Shown in pieces: positions 38,220 to 48,286 of a DNA stretch of 52,494 bases (positions are counted from its first letter, which is position 1; each line of letters starts with the position of its first letter). The stretch is from Pirellula sp. Its GTDB lineage: Bacteria; Planctomycetota; Planctomycetia; Pirellulales; Pirellulaceae. The translations under genes were made by a program, and so were the position numbers. The notes beneath the pieces are model-generated. The model was not told where the DNA came from, did no database searches, and saw nothing but the letters and a program-made list of their open reading frames with translations. The DNA is taken from contig JALOQS010000010.1 in assembly GCA_025459355.1 (NCBI GenBank), positions 1-52,494 on the forward strand. The letters run 5' to 3'.

Positions 38220-39629
38220 CTACTTGGCGGTGCGAACAATCAAGATGACGTAGGAAACCGGATTCAAGTCCCGGCCGGGCTCTCGCCGTTTCTCTAGACG
38301 CCGCTGCTCCATCGGTACCTCAAAGAATTTTGACGAGCCGGTCGCGAACGATGAAACTAATCCACTCGGGCCAGACGAACCCAACCGCCCAACAGCACCC
38401 CTCTCGTCGGAGACTTGCATGGTGGTCATTTGCTTCTCAAGCATGCCGACCGAATCGTCCATGACCGCGTTCATTCTCAACGCCGGAAAGTCTTCGTAGC
38501 TACTGACCAAGTCGTCATAAAACTCGGACAGCATCCTGGCCGTGCCCTTCAATACCAGCACTTGCGACTCTCCTTGCGAGTCCGCAGGCCCAACAATCCC
38601 AGATTTCAAAACGCTGGAGAGTTTATCTTGATCGAGCACCAAATCTTCAACAGCCCCGAGACCATGCTTTTGCAAATACAATCCGAGAACGTCGTCATTA
38701 AGTGCAACCTGATCCACCGTCACCTCGTACACCGCCATCATTTTGCCAGTTGCTCTCAAGAGCGGATTCTGTGCCGTTACATCCTTTGCCGCTACATCCT
38801 TTGCATTGCTCGCAACGACCGAACTTTCTGCCGCCATGTCGGCGCCAGATGCCCCCCGATTTTCCGTTGGCTGGGCTAAATCTACGAGAGAATTAGTACC
38901 GCTGGTGACGTTCTCGGTAGGCGAGGCCGCCAGCGCATTTCCCGCCGACATCTCTCTCGCTGGCGATTCAGTACGAGTTTCCCCGAGCAATGAGCTAGCC
39001 TGAGCATCTGCAACCAGGCTTGGTTCGCTCGCATTCTCAGAAGAATCCGTTCGCTTCTTCGATTCCGCCAGCATCGTATCGACGATCGATGATGTAGGAG
39101 CTTCGCCCGGAGCCGCAACTGTTGGCTCTTTGTCAGTGGGCTTCTCAAACACCGAAAGCAAATCTTGCTCGATCTGCTTTTTCTGGAAGTCCGCAATCTG
39201 ATTCTGCTGCTCGCGATCGAGCGACTGGTTGTACAGCAACGAGAGCTGCGTGAATAAAAACGCCAACACGCAAGTTGCCACGACGGACAATGCAGGAACC
39301 CACCACCTAGTCTTTAACTCCGATGGATCAAACGGCTTGGGAACAATCCGGGCATTCGAAGTTTCGATCCATTCCGGTGCATCTTCGCCAAGCAATGCGG
39401 CTCTCGTTCGAGCCGCCTCCATCACTCGCACTGCAAAATGGTCTCCCAACTTACCGGTCGGACGGCCTCGCAAGAGCGAGCTTCTCAAGCTGCCCAGCGT
39501 CTCGGTATCCCGCTCAATCTGAGGGTTTTTCGACGATTCCTCGGCGAGCTTTTTCGACTCTTCAATAGACAAATGACCATCCAGCAATCCGCTGATTAGC
39601 TCATTAATCTCTGGTTTTTGTGAGTCCAT
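38220..39629 (-). CDS. Anti-sigma-factor-like single-pass membrane protein
   Basis: 469 aa; N-terminus INELISGLLDGHLSIEESKKLAEESSKNPQIERD, transmembrane WWVPALSVVATCVLAFLFTQLSLLY, long disordered periplasmic region. Confidence 0.6.
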   Translation of the reverse strand: MDSQKPEINELISGLLDGHLSIEESKKLAEESSKNPQIERDTETLGSLRSSLLRGRPTGKLGDHFAVRVMEAARTRAALLGEDAPEWIETSNARIVPKPFDPSELKTRWWVPALSVVATCVLAFLFTQLSLLYNQSLDREQQNQIADFQKKQIEQDLLSVFEKPTDKEPTVAAPGEAPTSSIVDTMLAESKKRTDSSENASEPSLVADAQASSLLGETRTESPAREMSAGNALAASPTENVTSGTNSLVDLAQPTENRGASGADMAAESSVVASNAKDVAAKDVTAQNPLLRATGKMMAVYEVTVDQVALNDDVLGLYLQKHGLGAVEDLVLDQDKLSSVLKSGIVGPADSQGESQVLVLKGTARMLSEFYDDLVSSYEDFPALRMNAVMDDSVGMLEKQMTTMQVSDERGAVGRLGSSGPSGLVSSFATGSSKFFEVPMEQRRLEKRREPGRDLNPVSYVILIVRTAK

Positions 39630-39826
39630 AGTTCCACCGAAGCAAGGTATTTAGCTGACCTTCGGAGTCGTTCCGCATCAGAAAAGTTCCCGACCGAGAG
39701 AATAGAATAGTGACTTTCGTAACAAAATGTTAATTTCCACCGAAACTACTACTTTTTACGGATACAAAATCAGCATTAGCTAAACAAATCCCATTCGACA
39801 GCGAGTAACATTTTTACTTTTGGCGA

Positions 39827-39855
39827 TTGACCCCACCCGAGCCCTAGGCTAGACT
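39827..39855 (+). promoter_or_regulatory. Candidate sigma70-type promoter upstream of the LysR gene
   Basis: TTGACC (39827-39832), 17-nt spacer, TAGACT (39850-39855). Confidence 0.4.
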
Positions 39856-39930
39856 CTCCATTCTTACGCTTAATGGAGGACCTGCAAAATTAATAAGAGC
39901 AATAAAAGAGCTGCCAGCACGCAGGGAGCG

Positions 39931-40905
39931 GTGCACATCCGTTCGCTCAAAGTGTTTTACGATGTCGTGCGAAAACGAAGCTTTTCGCAGGCAGCCGAGG
40001 AACACGGCATGACGCAAAGCGCAGCCAGCCAAAGTGTTCAGCATCTTGAAGAGTTTCTATCAGTCCGGCTAATCGACCGTTCTAAGCGTCCTTTTGTCTT
40101 AACCGCAGAAGGCCAAAAGTTCTACGATGGTCTGGGAGGGATTCTTCGTCAGTTTGATACGCTGGTGGATGATGTGCGGCTCGGCGGTCGCGATGGAACC
40201 GAAGTCACCGGTCATGTGGTTGTGGCGTCGATCTATTCGATGGGATTGAGCTACATCCCGGTCTTGGCTGAAAAATTCGAAAAGGCTTTTCCGGGCGCGA
40301 CGTTCTCCTATCAACTGGCCCATCCCCACGAAGTTTACCGAATGGTGGAACAGGGTACGGTTGACTTTGGAATGGTGAGCTACCCTGACCCAACGCGAAC
40401 GTCGCTACAAACAACGATGTGGCGGCACGAGCCTATGATCCTGGTTGCTTCGCCAAGACATCGCTTGGCATCCATGGGGCGAATTTCTCCCCAGGCCCTG
40501 TCTCAAGTTGGTTTGGTGGCTTTCGCATCCAATTTGCGGATTCGTCAAGAAATCGACAAAGAGCTAAAGGCACTGGATGTTACGATGCGAGTTGTGGTTG
40601 AACTGGACAATATTGATTCGGTTAAACATGCAGCGATCGTCAATAGCGGTGTTGCTTTCTTGCCAAAATTGACGGTTCAAAACGAGCTCGCGTCTGGATC
40701 GTTGACCGAGATTCAATGCGATGGGCTCGAATTGACTCGCCCCCTCGGAATCATTCAGCGACGGGACGTACCGCTCAGTCGCGCAGCCAGAAACTTTATG
40801 GATCTTGTTCTGAAAAACAGGGTCTGGAACGACGAGGCTGTCCAGCAGGAGTCTATGGGCCAAGAGGGCGATTCTTCGGCAGCTCCAGATTTCGCAAACG
40901 CCTAA
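39931..40905 (+). CDS. LysR family transcriptional regulator
   Basis: GTG start with GGGAG upstream; MHIRSLKVFYDVVRKRSFSQAAEEHGMTQSAASQSVQHLEEFLSVRLIDRSKRPFVLTAEG is a classic LTTR HTH. Confidence 0.93.
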   Translation: MHIRSLKVFYDVVRKRSFSQAAEEHGMTQSAASQSVQHLEEFLSVRLIDRSKRPFVLTAEGQKFYDGLGGILRQFDTLVDDVRLGGRDGTEVTGHVVVASIYSMGLSYIPVLAEKFEKAFPGATFSYQLAHPHEVYRMVEQGTVDFGMVSYPDPTRTSLQTTMWRHEPMILVASPRHRLASMGRISPQALSQVGLVAFASNLRIRQEIDKELKALDVTMRVVVELDNIDSVKHAAIVNSGVAFLPKLTVQNELASGSLTEIQCDGLELTRPLGIIQRRDVPLSRAARNFMDLVLKNRVWNDEAVQQESMGQEGDSSAAPDFANA

Positions 40906-40962
40906 ATCCATTTGTTGCGTCCGAATCTTCTTCATTCCTCACACGATTATATAGGCGAATCC

Positions 40963-43900
40963 ATGAACGCACCCATCGGCTTTCCCGAGAAGCATGGTCT
41001 CTACGATCCAGATCTAGAGAAGGACTCTTGCGGCGTTGGCTTTGTTGCCCACATCAAGGGTAAACCAAGTCACGCAATCGTCTCGGATGCCCTTACGATC
41101 CTCATCAATATGGATCACCGAGGAGCGTGCGGTTGCGAAGCGAACACGGGGGACGGAGCCGGGATTCTAGTTGGAATGCCGGATAAATTTGTCCGCAGGA
41201 TCGCCTTGGCCGAGTTCGGATTGGATCTGCCCAAAATCGGTCATTACTCGATCGGTAATGTCTTTTTGCCGCGCGACCCAGCCGAACGAGAACATTGCAA
41301 AGCGTACCTCAATCGACTCATCGCCGCCGAAGGACAGAAGTTAGTTGGCTGGAGGGGAGTCCCGCAACTTGCCGATGCGGCTGATATCGGTCCTACTGCG
41401 CGCGATGGTGAGCCTCGAATCGAGCAAGTCTTCATTACTGCTGCTCCAGGTATAACGCCTGACGAGTTCGAACGTAAACTGTACCTGATCCGAAAACAAG
41501 CTAGCCACGCTCTGCGAGGTGATGAGAAACTCAAGCAGCGGAAACTGTTCTATATCTGCTCTTTGTCGACCAAGACGTTGATCTACAAGGGAATGTTGAC
41601 TCCGGCGCAAGTAGGTGTTTATTACTCCGATCTTACCGATCCCGATTTCGAGACCCATTTGGCTATGGTTCACTCGAGATTCTCAACCAACACCTTCCCA
41701 AGCTGGGACCGCGCTCAACCTTTGCGATTCATGAGTCACAATGGTGAAATCAACACGCTCCGGGGTAACGTGAACTGGATGCGAGCCCGTCAAGGGAACG
41801 CAGCCAGCGCTCTTTACGGCGAAGAACTTAAGAAACTTTTCCCCGTCATCGAACCACATTGCAGCGACTCCGGAAACTTTGACAATGTTCTTGAGTTTCT
41901 GCTGCTTAACGGTCGCACTCTTCAAGAAGCTATCATGATGATGGTTCCTGAAGCGTGGCAAAAACATGAAACGATGTCGCAGGAGAAAAGGGCGTTCTAT
42001 GAGTACTTTAGTTGCTTGATGGAACCGTGGGATGGTCCTGCTTCGATCGTGTTCACCGACGGGCATTATATCGGTGCAACACTTGATCGAAACGGCCTAC
42101 GACCCAGCCGATACTATCTGACTACCGATGATCGAGTCATCATGGCATCCGAAGTAGGCGTGCTGCCCGTCGACCCTGCTATCGTCCGAGAGAAAGGTCG
42201 ATTGCAACCCGGGCGAATGTTTCTTATCGATTTCGAAGAGGGACGACTCATCCCTGACGAAGAACTCAAGGAGAAATTCGCAAAGAGTAAACCTTACGGC
42301 GAATGGCTAAAGAACCAACGAATCACCTTGTCCGATCTTTCGGTGGACAAAGAACCTCACGGATTTTATCCGGAAACCCTTTTGTCCCGCATGCAAGCGT
42401 TCGGTTACACAATCGAGACATTGCACTTTATGTTGATTCCACTCATCCAGACCCAAGCGGATCCGCTCGGCTCCATGGGCAATGACTCCGCATTGGCATG
42501 TTTGAGCGATAAGCCACGCCTGGTCTACGATTACTTTAAACAGCTGTTCGCGCAAGTCACCAATCCCGCAATCGATTCGATTCGCGAGGAGGTGATTATG
42601 TCTTTGGAATGTTACATCGGTCCAGAACAAAACCTTTTGGACGCGACTCCTGCACACTGCCATCGGTTACTGATCCCCCATCCAATTCTTACTAACGAAG
42701 AACTGTCGGCGATCCGGCATATGGATAACAAGGGATGGAAGACGAAAACGATCGACATTACGTTTGATCGTAAGCGAGGAAAGCCCGGTCTCGTCGAAAC
42801 ACTGGATCGGATTTGCCAAGAAGCGGAACAAGCGATTGATAACAAATATACGATCGTCGTGCTCAGCGACCGAGCGGTTTGCCATGATCGCGTTGCGGTC
42901 AGTTCGCTTCTGGCTTGCGGTGCGGTTCACCATCATTTGGTCAAGGCCGCAAAGCGAACGCAAATCGGCATCGTCTTGGAAACCGGCGAAGCGAGAGAGG
43001 TGCACCATCATTGCCTACTGGTCGGTTACGGGGCTGACGCGATCAATCCGTACTTGGCGTTCGAAGCATTATGGCAAGCCAGCCGTGATCAATTGGCCGC
43101 GATGGATGACGAAAAGATTGTGGCTGCTTACCGCAAAGGTGTCGCCAAAGGCATGCTAAAGGTCATGGCTAAAATGGGCATCAGCACCCTAGCCAGCTAC
43201 AAGGGGGCACAAATCTTTGAAGCTTTAGGTCTCAAAGATGAAGTCATCGAGCGCTGTTTTGTCGGCACCAATAGCCGCATTCAAGGCTGCTCGTTCGATA
43301 TCCTTGCTGAAGAAACCTTTCGACGACATGCACTTGGTTATCCGCTGCAAGTCTCGGATGCCTCTCCCATGCTGCCCAATGTCGGTGAGTTCCACTGGCG
43401 TGCTGAAGGAGAACGTCACGGCTGGGACCCTGCTGCCATTGCTGATATTCAAGTTGCAGCTAGGGCTGGCGACAAAAACGCCTACAAACGATTTGCGGAT
43501 CACATCAACAACGATGCCAAAGTTCGTTGTGCCTTGAGAGGCTTGCTGGAGTTTAACTTCGGTGCATCATCTGGTGCGATCCCTATTGAGGAAGTCGAAC
43601 CGGCAAAGGATATTGTGAAACGATTCTGCACCGGTGCCATGAGTCTGGGCTCCATCAGTGCTGAGGCCCACGAAACTCTGGCCATTGCAATGAATCGACT
43701 CGGTGGCAAGAGCAACACTGGCGAAGGTGGCGAGGACCCGGCCCGCTTCACACCATTGCCAAGCGGCGACAGCAAACGATCGGCGATCAAACAAGTTGCA
43801 TCGGGACGGTTTGGTGTCACGATTGACTATCTTACCAATGCCGATGAATTGCAGATCAAAATATCGCAAGGGGCAAAGCCTGGCGAGGGTGGCGAGTTAC

Positions 43901-45519
43901 CTGGTAAAAAGGTGGACAACTACATCGCGAGAATACGTCACAGTACGCCCGGCGTGGGACTCATCAGCCCTCCACCTCACCATGACATTTATTCGATCGA
44001 AGATTTAGCTCAGTTGATTCACGATTTGAAGAACGCAAACCGAGCCGCTCGCGTGAGTGTTAAATTGGTCAGCGAAGTTGGGGTTGGCGTGGTCGCTTCT
44101 GGCGTTGCAAAAGCTCACGCAGATCACATTCTCATCTCCGGTGACACGGGGGGAACGGGTGCTTCACCTTTAACGAGTATCAAACATGCCGGGCTGCCAT
44201 GGGAATTGGGGATTGCAGAAACACACCAAACATTGGTGCTTAACAACCTGCGTAGCCGAGTCCGATTGCAAACCGACGGTGGATTGAAAACGGGCAAAGA
44301 TGTTGTCATCGCCGCGTTACTCGGTGCGGAAGAGTTTGGTTTTGCAACCGCTCCTCTGATCACGCTCGGGTGCATCATGATGCGAAAATGCCATTTGAAT
44401 ACCTGCCCAGTCGGCATCGCAACACAAGATCCCGAGCTGCGGGCGAAATTTGCAGGCAAGCCGGAACACGTCGTGAACTATCTGTTCATGGTGGCCGAAG
44501 ACGCTCGCGAGATCATGGCAAAGCTTGGTTTTAGATCGATCGACGAAATGGTTGGACGAACCGATTGTCTCAAAGTGGATGCGGCGATCAAACACTGGAA
44601 AGCTGATGGACTGGACCTAACCCCCATTTTGGCACCAGCTAAAAAGCCAAATCCAGATGTTCAAGTTCGATGCGTTGATGTCCAAGACCACGGCTTGGAT
44701 AAGTCGCTCGACATTACGGTGCTTTTGCCCAAGTGTATGGATTCGGTAGAAACCAAAAAGCCGATCAAGCTTGAGCTACCCATTATCAATATCAATCGGA
44801 CCGTCGGCACGATTCTCAGCAATGAGATTTCGAAACGCCATGGACACGAGGGATTGCCCACCGACACGATCCATATCAAGTTTACAGGATCAGCCGGACA
44901 AAGTTTTGGTGCATTCCTCGCACATGGCGTGACGCTGGAACTCGAGGGTGATGCAAATGATTATGTCGGTAAAGGTTTGTCGGGTGGTCGGATCATCGTT
45001 TATCCATCCCCGAAAGCTACTTTCCCGGCAGAAGACAACATCATCGTCGGCAACGTGTGCTTGTACGGCGCGACGAGCGGAGAGATCTATCTTCGAGGCC
45101 GTGCTGCGGAGCGGTTCGCCGTTCGAAACTCCGGTTGCTCGGCTGTTATCGAAGGGGTTGGCGACCATGGCTGTGAATATATGACCGGCGGTCGCGTAGT
45201 GATTCTTGGTGAGACGGGACGTAATTTTGCTGCGGGCATGAGCGGTGGCGTTGCCTATGTGATGATGGACATGGAGAGCTTCCGAATTCAATGCAACCTT
45301 GGCACAGTCGAATTGGAACCCGTTGTGGACCAATCGGATATTGATGAGTTGCACTCGTTGATTTCGAACCACTCTGGGTTTACCGGTTCGACCGTTGCAA
45401 GCGAATTGCTAAGTGACTGGACGAAGAGCGTTACAAAGTTTGTTAAAGTTATGCCGACTGATTACAAACGGGTTCTTCTTGAAATGAAGAAAGCGAAGTC
45501 GGAAATGGCGAATGTTTAG
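40963..45519 (+). CDS. gltB: Glutamate synthase large subunit
   Basis: ORF 40912..45519; start MNAPIGFPEKHGLYDPDLEKDSCGVGFVAHIKG (Ntn Cys), full amidotransferase, FMN and GXGXG regions. Confidence 0.95.
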   Translation: MNAPIGFPEKHGLYDPDLEKDSCGVGFVAHIKGKPSHAIVSDALTILINMDHRGACGCEANTGDGAGILVGMPDKFVRRIALAEFGLDLPKIGHYSIGNVFLPRDPAEREHCKAYLNRLIAAEGQKLVGWRGVPQLADAADIGPTARDGEPRIEQVFITAAPGITPDEFERKLYLIRKQASHALRGDEKLKQRKLFYICSLSTKTLIYKGMLTPAQVGVYYSDLTDPDFETHLAMVHSRFSTNTFPSWDRAQPLRFMSHNGEINTLRGNVNWMRARQGNAASALYGEELKKLFPVIEPHCSDSGNFDNVLEFLLLNGRTLQEAIMMMVPEAWQKHETMSQEKRAFYEYFSCLMEPWDGPASIVFTDGHYIGATLDRNGLRPSRYYLTTDDRVIMASEVGVLPVDPAIVREKGRLQPGRMFLIDFEEGRLIPDEELKEKFAKSKPYGEWLKNQRITLSDLSVDKEPHGFYPETLLSRMQAFGYTIETLHFMLIPLIQTQADPLGSMGNDSALACLSDKPRLVYDYFKQLFAQVTNPAIDSIREEVIMSLECYIGPEQNLLDATPAHCHRLLIPHPILTNEELSAIRHMDNKGWKTKTIDITFDRKRGKPGLVETLDRICQEAEQAIDNKYTIVVLSDRAVCHDRVAVSSLLACGAVHHHLVKAAKRTQIGIVLETGEAREVHHHCLLVGYGADAINPYLAFEALWQASRDQLAAMDDEKIVAAYRKGVAKGMLKVMAKMGISTLASYKGAQIFEALGLKDEVIERCFVGTNSRIQGCSFDILAEETFRRHALGYPLQVSDASPMLPNVGEFHWRAEGERHGWDPAAIADIQVAARAGDKNAYKRFADHINNDAKVRCALRGLLEFNFGASSGAIPIEEVEPAKDIVKRFCTGAMSLGSISAEAHETLAIAMNRLGGKSNTGEGGEDPARFTPLPSGDSKRSAIKQVASGRFGVTIDYLTNADELQIKISQGAKPGEGGELPGKKVDNYIARIRHSTPGVGLISPPPHHDIYSIEDLAQLIHDLKNANRAARVSVKLVSEVGVGVVASGVAKAHADHILISGDTGGTGASPLTSIKHAGLPWELGIAETHQTLVLNNLRSRVRLQTDGGLKTGKDVVIAALLGAEEFGFATAPLITLGCIMMRKCHLNTCPVGIATQDPELRAKFAGKPEHVVNYLFMVAEDAREIMAKLGFRSIDEMVGRTDCLKVDAAIKHWKADGLDLTPILAPAKKPNPDVQVRCVDVQDHGLDKSLDITVLLPKCMDSVETKKPIKLELPIININRTVGTILSNEISKRHGHEGLPTDTIHIKFTGSAGQSFGAFLAHGVTLELEGDANDYVGKGLSGGRIIVYPSPKATFPAEDNIIVGNVCLYGATSGEIYLRGRAAERFAVRNSGCSAVIEGVGDHGCEYMTGGRVVILGETGRNFAAGMSGGVAYVMMDMESFRIQCNLGTVELEPVVDQSDIDELHSLISNHSGFTGSTVASELLSDWTKSVTKFVKVMPTDYKRVLLEMKKAKSEMANV

Positions 45520-45698
45520 AGCCTGTCTAACCATGAACTTTACAACGTACGAGAGAACGATTTGTGGCTCCTTTTGAGAGCCGATTTCTTGCCAAAGTCT
45601 CCGCCGGAGCTATGGCAAAACATTGCACCTAAGATCGCCATCGTTACCGAGCGGCGAGCAAACCTAAACCATAACTCAAATCCAACACTACAAGCATT

Positions 45699-47207
45699 AT
45701 GGGAAAGCCAACCGGATTCAAAGAGTTTGAACGCAAGAAGGTAGAGTGGAGATTGCCAATTGTTCGGCTTGAGGACTTTGGCGAAATCTATACCGAACCG
45801 ACAGAAGAACATCTTAGAACGCAAGGTGCACGCTGCATGGATTGCGGAGTCCCGTTCTGTCAGTCAACAACCGGCTGCCCGATCGACAATTTGATTCCGG
45901 AATGGAACGATTTGGTGTATCAAGGCCGGTGGCAAGATGCGTTGGATCGACTTCACAAAACAAACAACTTTCCAGAGTTCACGGGGAGAGTCTGCCCCGC
46001 TCCCTGCGAAGGTGCGTGTGTGCTGGGGATCACGAATCCGCCGGTCACGATCAAGAATATCGAAAACGCCATCATCGATAATGGGTTCAAAAAAGGATGG
46101 GTTAAAGCCAATCCGCCTAGCGTTCGAAGCGGCAAAACCGTGGCTATCATCGGCAGCGGTCCCGCAGGTTTGGCCGCCGCGGACCAATTAAACAAAGTGG
46201 GCCACCATGTTACGGTATACGAGCGATCGGATCGGATCGGCGGTCTGCTCATGTACGGTATTCCTAACATGAAACTGGAAAAAGATGTTGTAAAACGCCG
46301 CTTGGAACTCATGGAAGCCGAAGGGGTCAAGTTTGTTACCAACGCCGATGTCGGACGGACGGTGGATCCCAAGCAGCTCATGGCGGAAAATCATGCTGTG
46401 CTTCTTGCAACTGGCGCAACGAAACCGAGAGACTTGCCAATTCCCGGACGTCAGCTCAAGGGAGTTCATTTTGCGATGGAGTTCTTGTCGGCCAACACAA
46501 AGAGCTTGCTCGACACACAACATGGAGATGGCAACTATATTTCCGCAAAAGGAAAACGTGTTGTTGTGATTGGTGGTGGTGATACCGGTTGCGACTGCAT
46601 AGGAACGAGCCTGAGACACGGATGCAGCGAGCTAGTCAATTTTGAATTGCTCGACAAGCCACCCGAATCGCGAGCCGCGGACAACCCATGGCCCCAATGG
46701 CCGCGTGTCTTCCGAAGTGACTATGGACACGAAGAAGCCATTTTCAAGTTTGGTAATGACCCTCGCGAGTATTGCATTCTCAGCAAAGAATTCGTCGACG
46801 ATGGAAACGGGAACGTGACGGGAATCAAAACGGTTCGCGTCAAGTGGGTTAAACAAGACGGCAGGATGACCATGGAAGAGGTTGCCGGGAGCGAAGAAAT
46901 CATCGGCGCAGACTTAGTTCTGCTGGCCATGGGATTCTTAGGCCCCGAGAACTACGTGTCGGAGATTCTGGGGCTGGAATATGATCCACGAAGCAACTAC
47001 AAAGCTGAACATGGGAAATTCGCCACCAACTTGCCGGGAGTCTTTGCGGCAGGCGATTGTCGACGAGGCCAATCGCTAGTCGTTTGGGCTATCAACGAAG
47101 GTCGCGGAGCGGCCCGAGCGATCGATATCTACCTGCGAGGTTCAAGCACTCTACCGGCTCCAGGATTAACCATGGGCTCAGCTTTGATGACGGCAACCAA
47201 TAGCTAG
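45699..47207 (+). CDS. gltD: Glutamate synthase small subunit
   Basis: 502 aa; [83 protein letters not shown]. Confidence 0.95.
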   Translation: MGKPTGFKEFERKKVEWRLPIVRLEDFGEIYTEPTEEHLRTQGARCMDCGVPFCQSTTGCPIDNLIPEWNDLVYQGRWQDALDRLHKTNNFPEFTGRVCPAPCEGACVLGITNPPVTIKNIENAIIDNGFKKGWVKANPPSVRSGKTVAIIGSGPAGLAAADQLNKVGHHVTVYERSDRIGGLLMYGIPNMKLEKDVVKRRLELMEAEGVKFVTNADVGRTVDPKQLMAENHAVLLATGATKPRDLPIPGRQLKGVHFAMEFLSANTKSLLDTQHGDGNYISAKGKRVVVIGGGDTGCDCIGTSLRHGCSELVNFELLDKPPESRAADNPWPQWPRVFRSDYGHEEAIFKFGNDPREYCILSKEFVDDGNGNVTGIKTVRVKWVKQDGRMTMEEVAGSEEIIGADLVLLAMGFLGPENYVSEILGLEYDPRSNYKAEHGKFATNLPGVFAAGDCRRGQSLVVWAINEGRGAARAIDIYLRGSSTLPAPGLTMGSALMTATNS

Positions 47208-47231
47208 TCGCAATATGGTCACTAAATCAAC

Positions 47232-47259
47232 CCAGTAAGATTCACGAGAATCTTACTGG
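47232..47259. terminator. Perfect 12-bp stem / 4-nt loop hairpin between convergent gltD and ilvE
   Basis: ccagtaagattc-acga-gaatcttactgg; no adjacent U-tract. Confidence 0.6.
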
Positions 47260-47336
47260 CGTCACGGAGCGATATAGCTTTGATTCGAGGTGTTCGATCG
47301 CGGTTTTTGAACTACGTCTGGGAATTCAAACGAAGT

Positions 47337-48194
47337 CTACTTCCTCACCAGTTCCTTGAACGCCGCAATAAGCTTCTCGGTGATTGGTCCAACTTTCCCA
47401 CCGCTAATTGTTCGGCCATCAATATCCACAACTGGTATCACTTCCGCTGCACTGCCTGTCAAAAAGCACTCGTCTGCAACGTAAAGATCATGGCGAGTCA
47501 TCGTTTGCTCAAACGCTGTGATGCCATGACTCTTGGCGAGGTCCAAGATCGCGTTACGGGTTATCCCCTCCAGGATGCCCGCGTCCTTTGGTGGGGTCAT
47601 TAACACCCCGTGCTTGACGATAAAGATGTTGTCGCCGGTGCACTCCGCGACCTCGCCTTTGTGATTGAGCATCACGGCTTCGATGCAGCCTGCACGAAGC
47701 CCTTCGATTTTTGCCATGATGTTGTTGAGATAGTTCAGCGACTTGACGCGAGGGCTAAACGCAGCCGGGTGATTACGAATCGTCGAGGCAGTCACGATCT
47801 TTAGCCCCTTGTCATAAAACTCGGCAGGGTACAACTTGATGGAATCCGCAATGATGATGATTTGCGGATCGCTCGTTTGATTGGGGTCCAGTCCCAAAGA
47901 ACCTGCCCCACGGGTGACCACCAAACGAATGTAAGCATCGATTAAACCGTTCTTGGTCAACGTCTCGTATACAGCCGCCTCCATGTCCGCCTTGGACATC
48001 GGGATGCTCAAACAAATGGCATTAGCAGATTCATACAAGCGATCAATGTGCTCCTTCATGCGAAACACTTTGCCGGAGTAACTCCGCATGCCTTCGAACA
48101 CGCCATCGCCATACAACAACCCGTGATCGTAGACACTGATCTTCGCGTTTTCTTTGTCGTAGAACTTTCCGGATATGTAAATCTGCAGTGCCAT
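47337..48194 (-). CDS. ilvE: Branched-chain amino acid aminotransferase
   Basis: ORF 47337..48212; MALQIYISGKFYDKENAKISVYDHGLLYGDGVFEGMRSYSGKVFRMKEHIDRL, SLNYLNNIMAKIEG, EGITRNAILDLA. Confidence 0.93.
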   Translation of the reverse strand: MALQIYISGKFYDKENAKISVYDHGLLYGDGVFEGMRSYSGKVFRMKEHIDRLYESANAICLSIPMSKADMEAAVYETLTKNGLIDAYIRLVVTRGAGSLGLDPNQTSDPQIIIIADSIKLYPAEFYDKGLKIVTASTIRNHPAAFSPRVKSLNYLNNIMAKIEGLRAGCIEAVMLNHKGEVAECTGDNIFIVKHGVLMTPPKDAGILEGITRNAILDLAKSHGITAFEQTMTRHDLYVADECFLTGSAAEVIPVVDIDGRTISGGKVGPITEKLIAAFKELVRK

Positions 48195-48286
48195 AATTCC
48201 CTGTATCTTCAACGTTTAAGGACCAAAACGAAACCAACCAGTGCCAACACCGAATGTATCACACTGCCCAGATTTTGCCAGGACTC

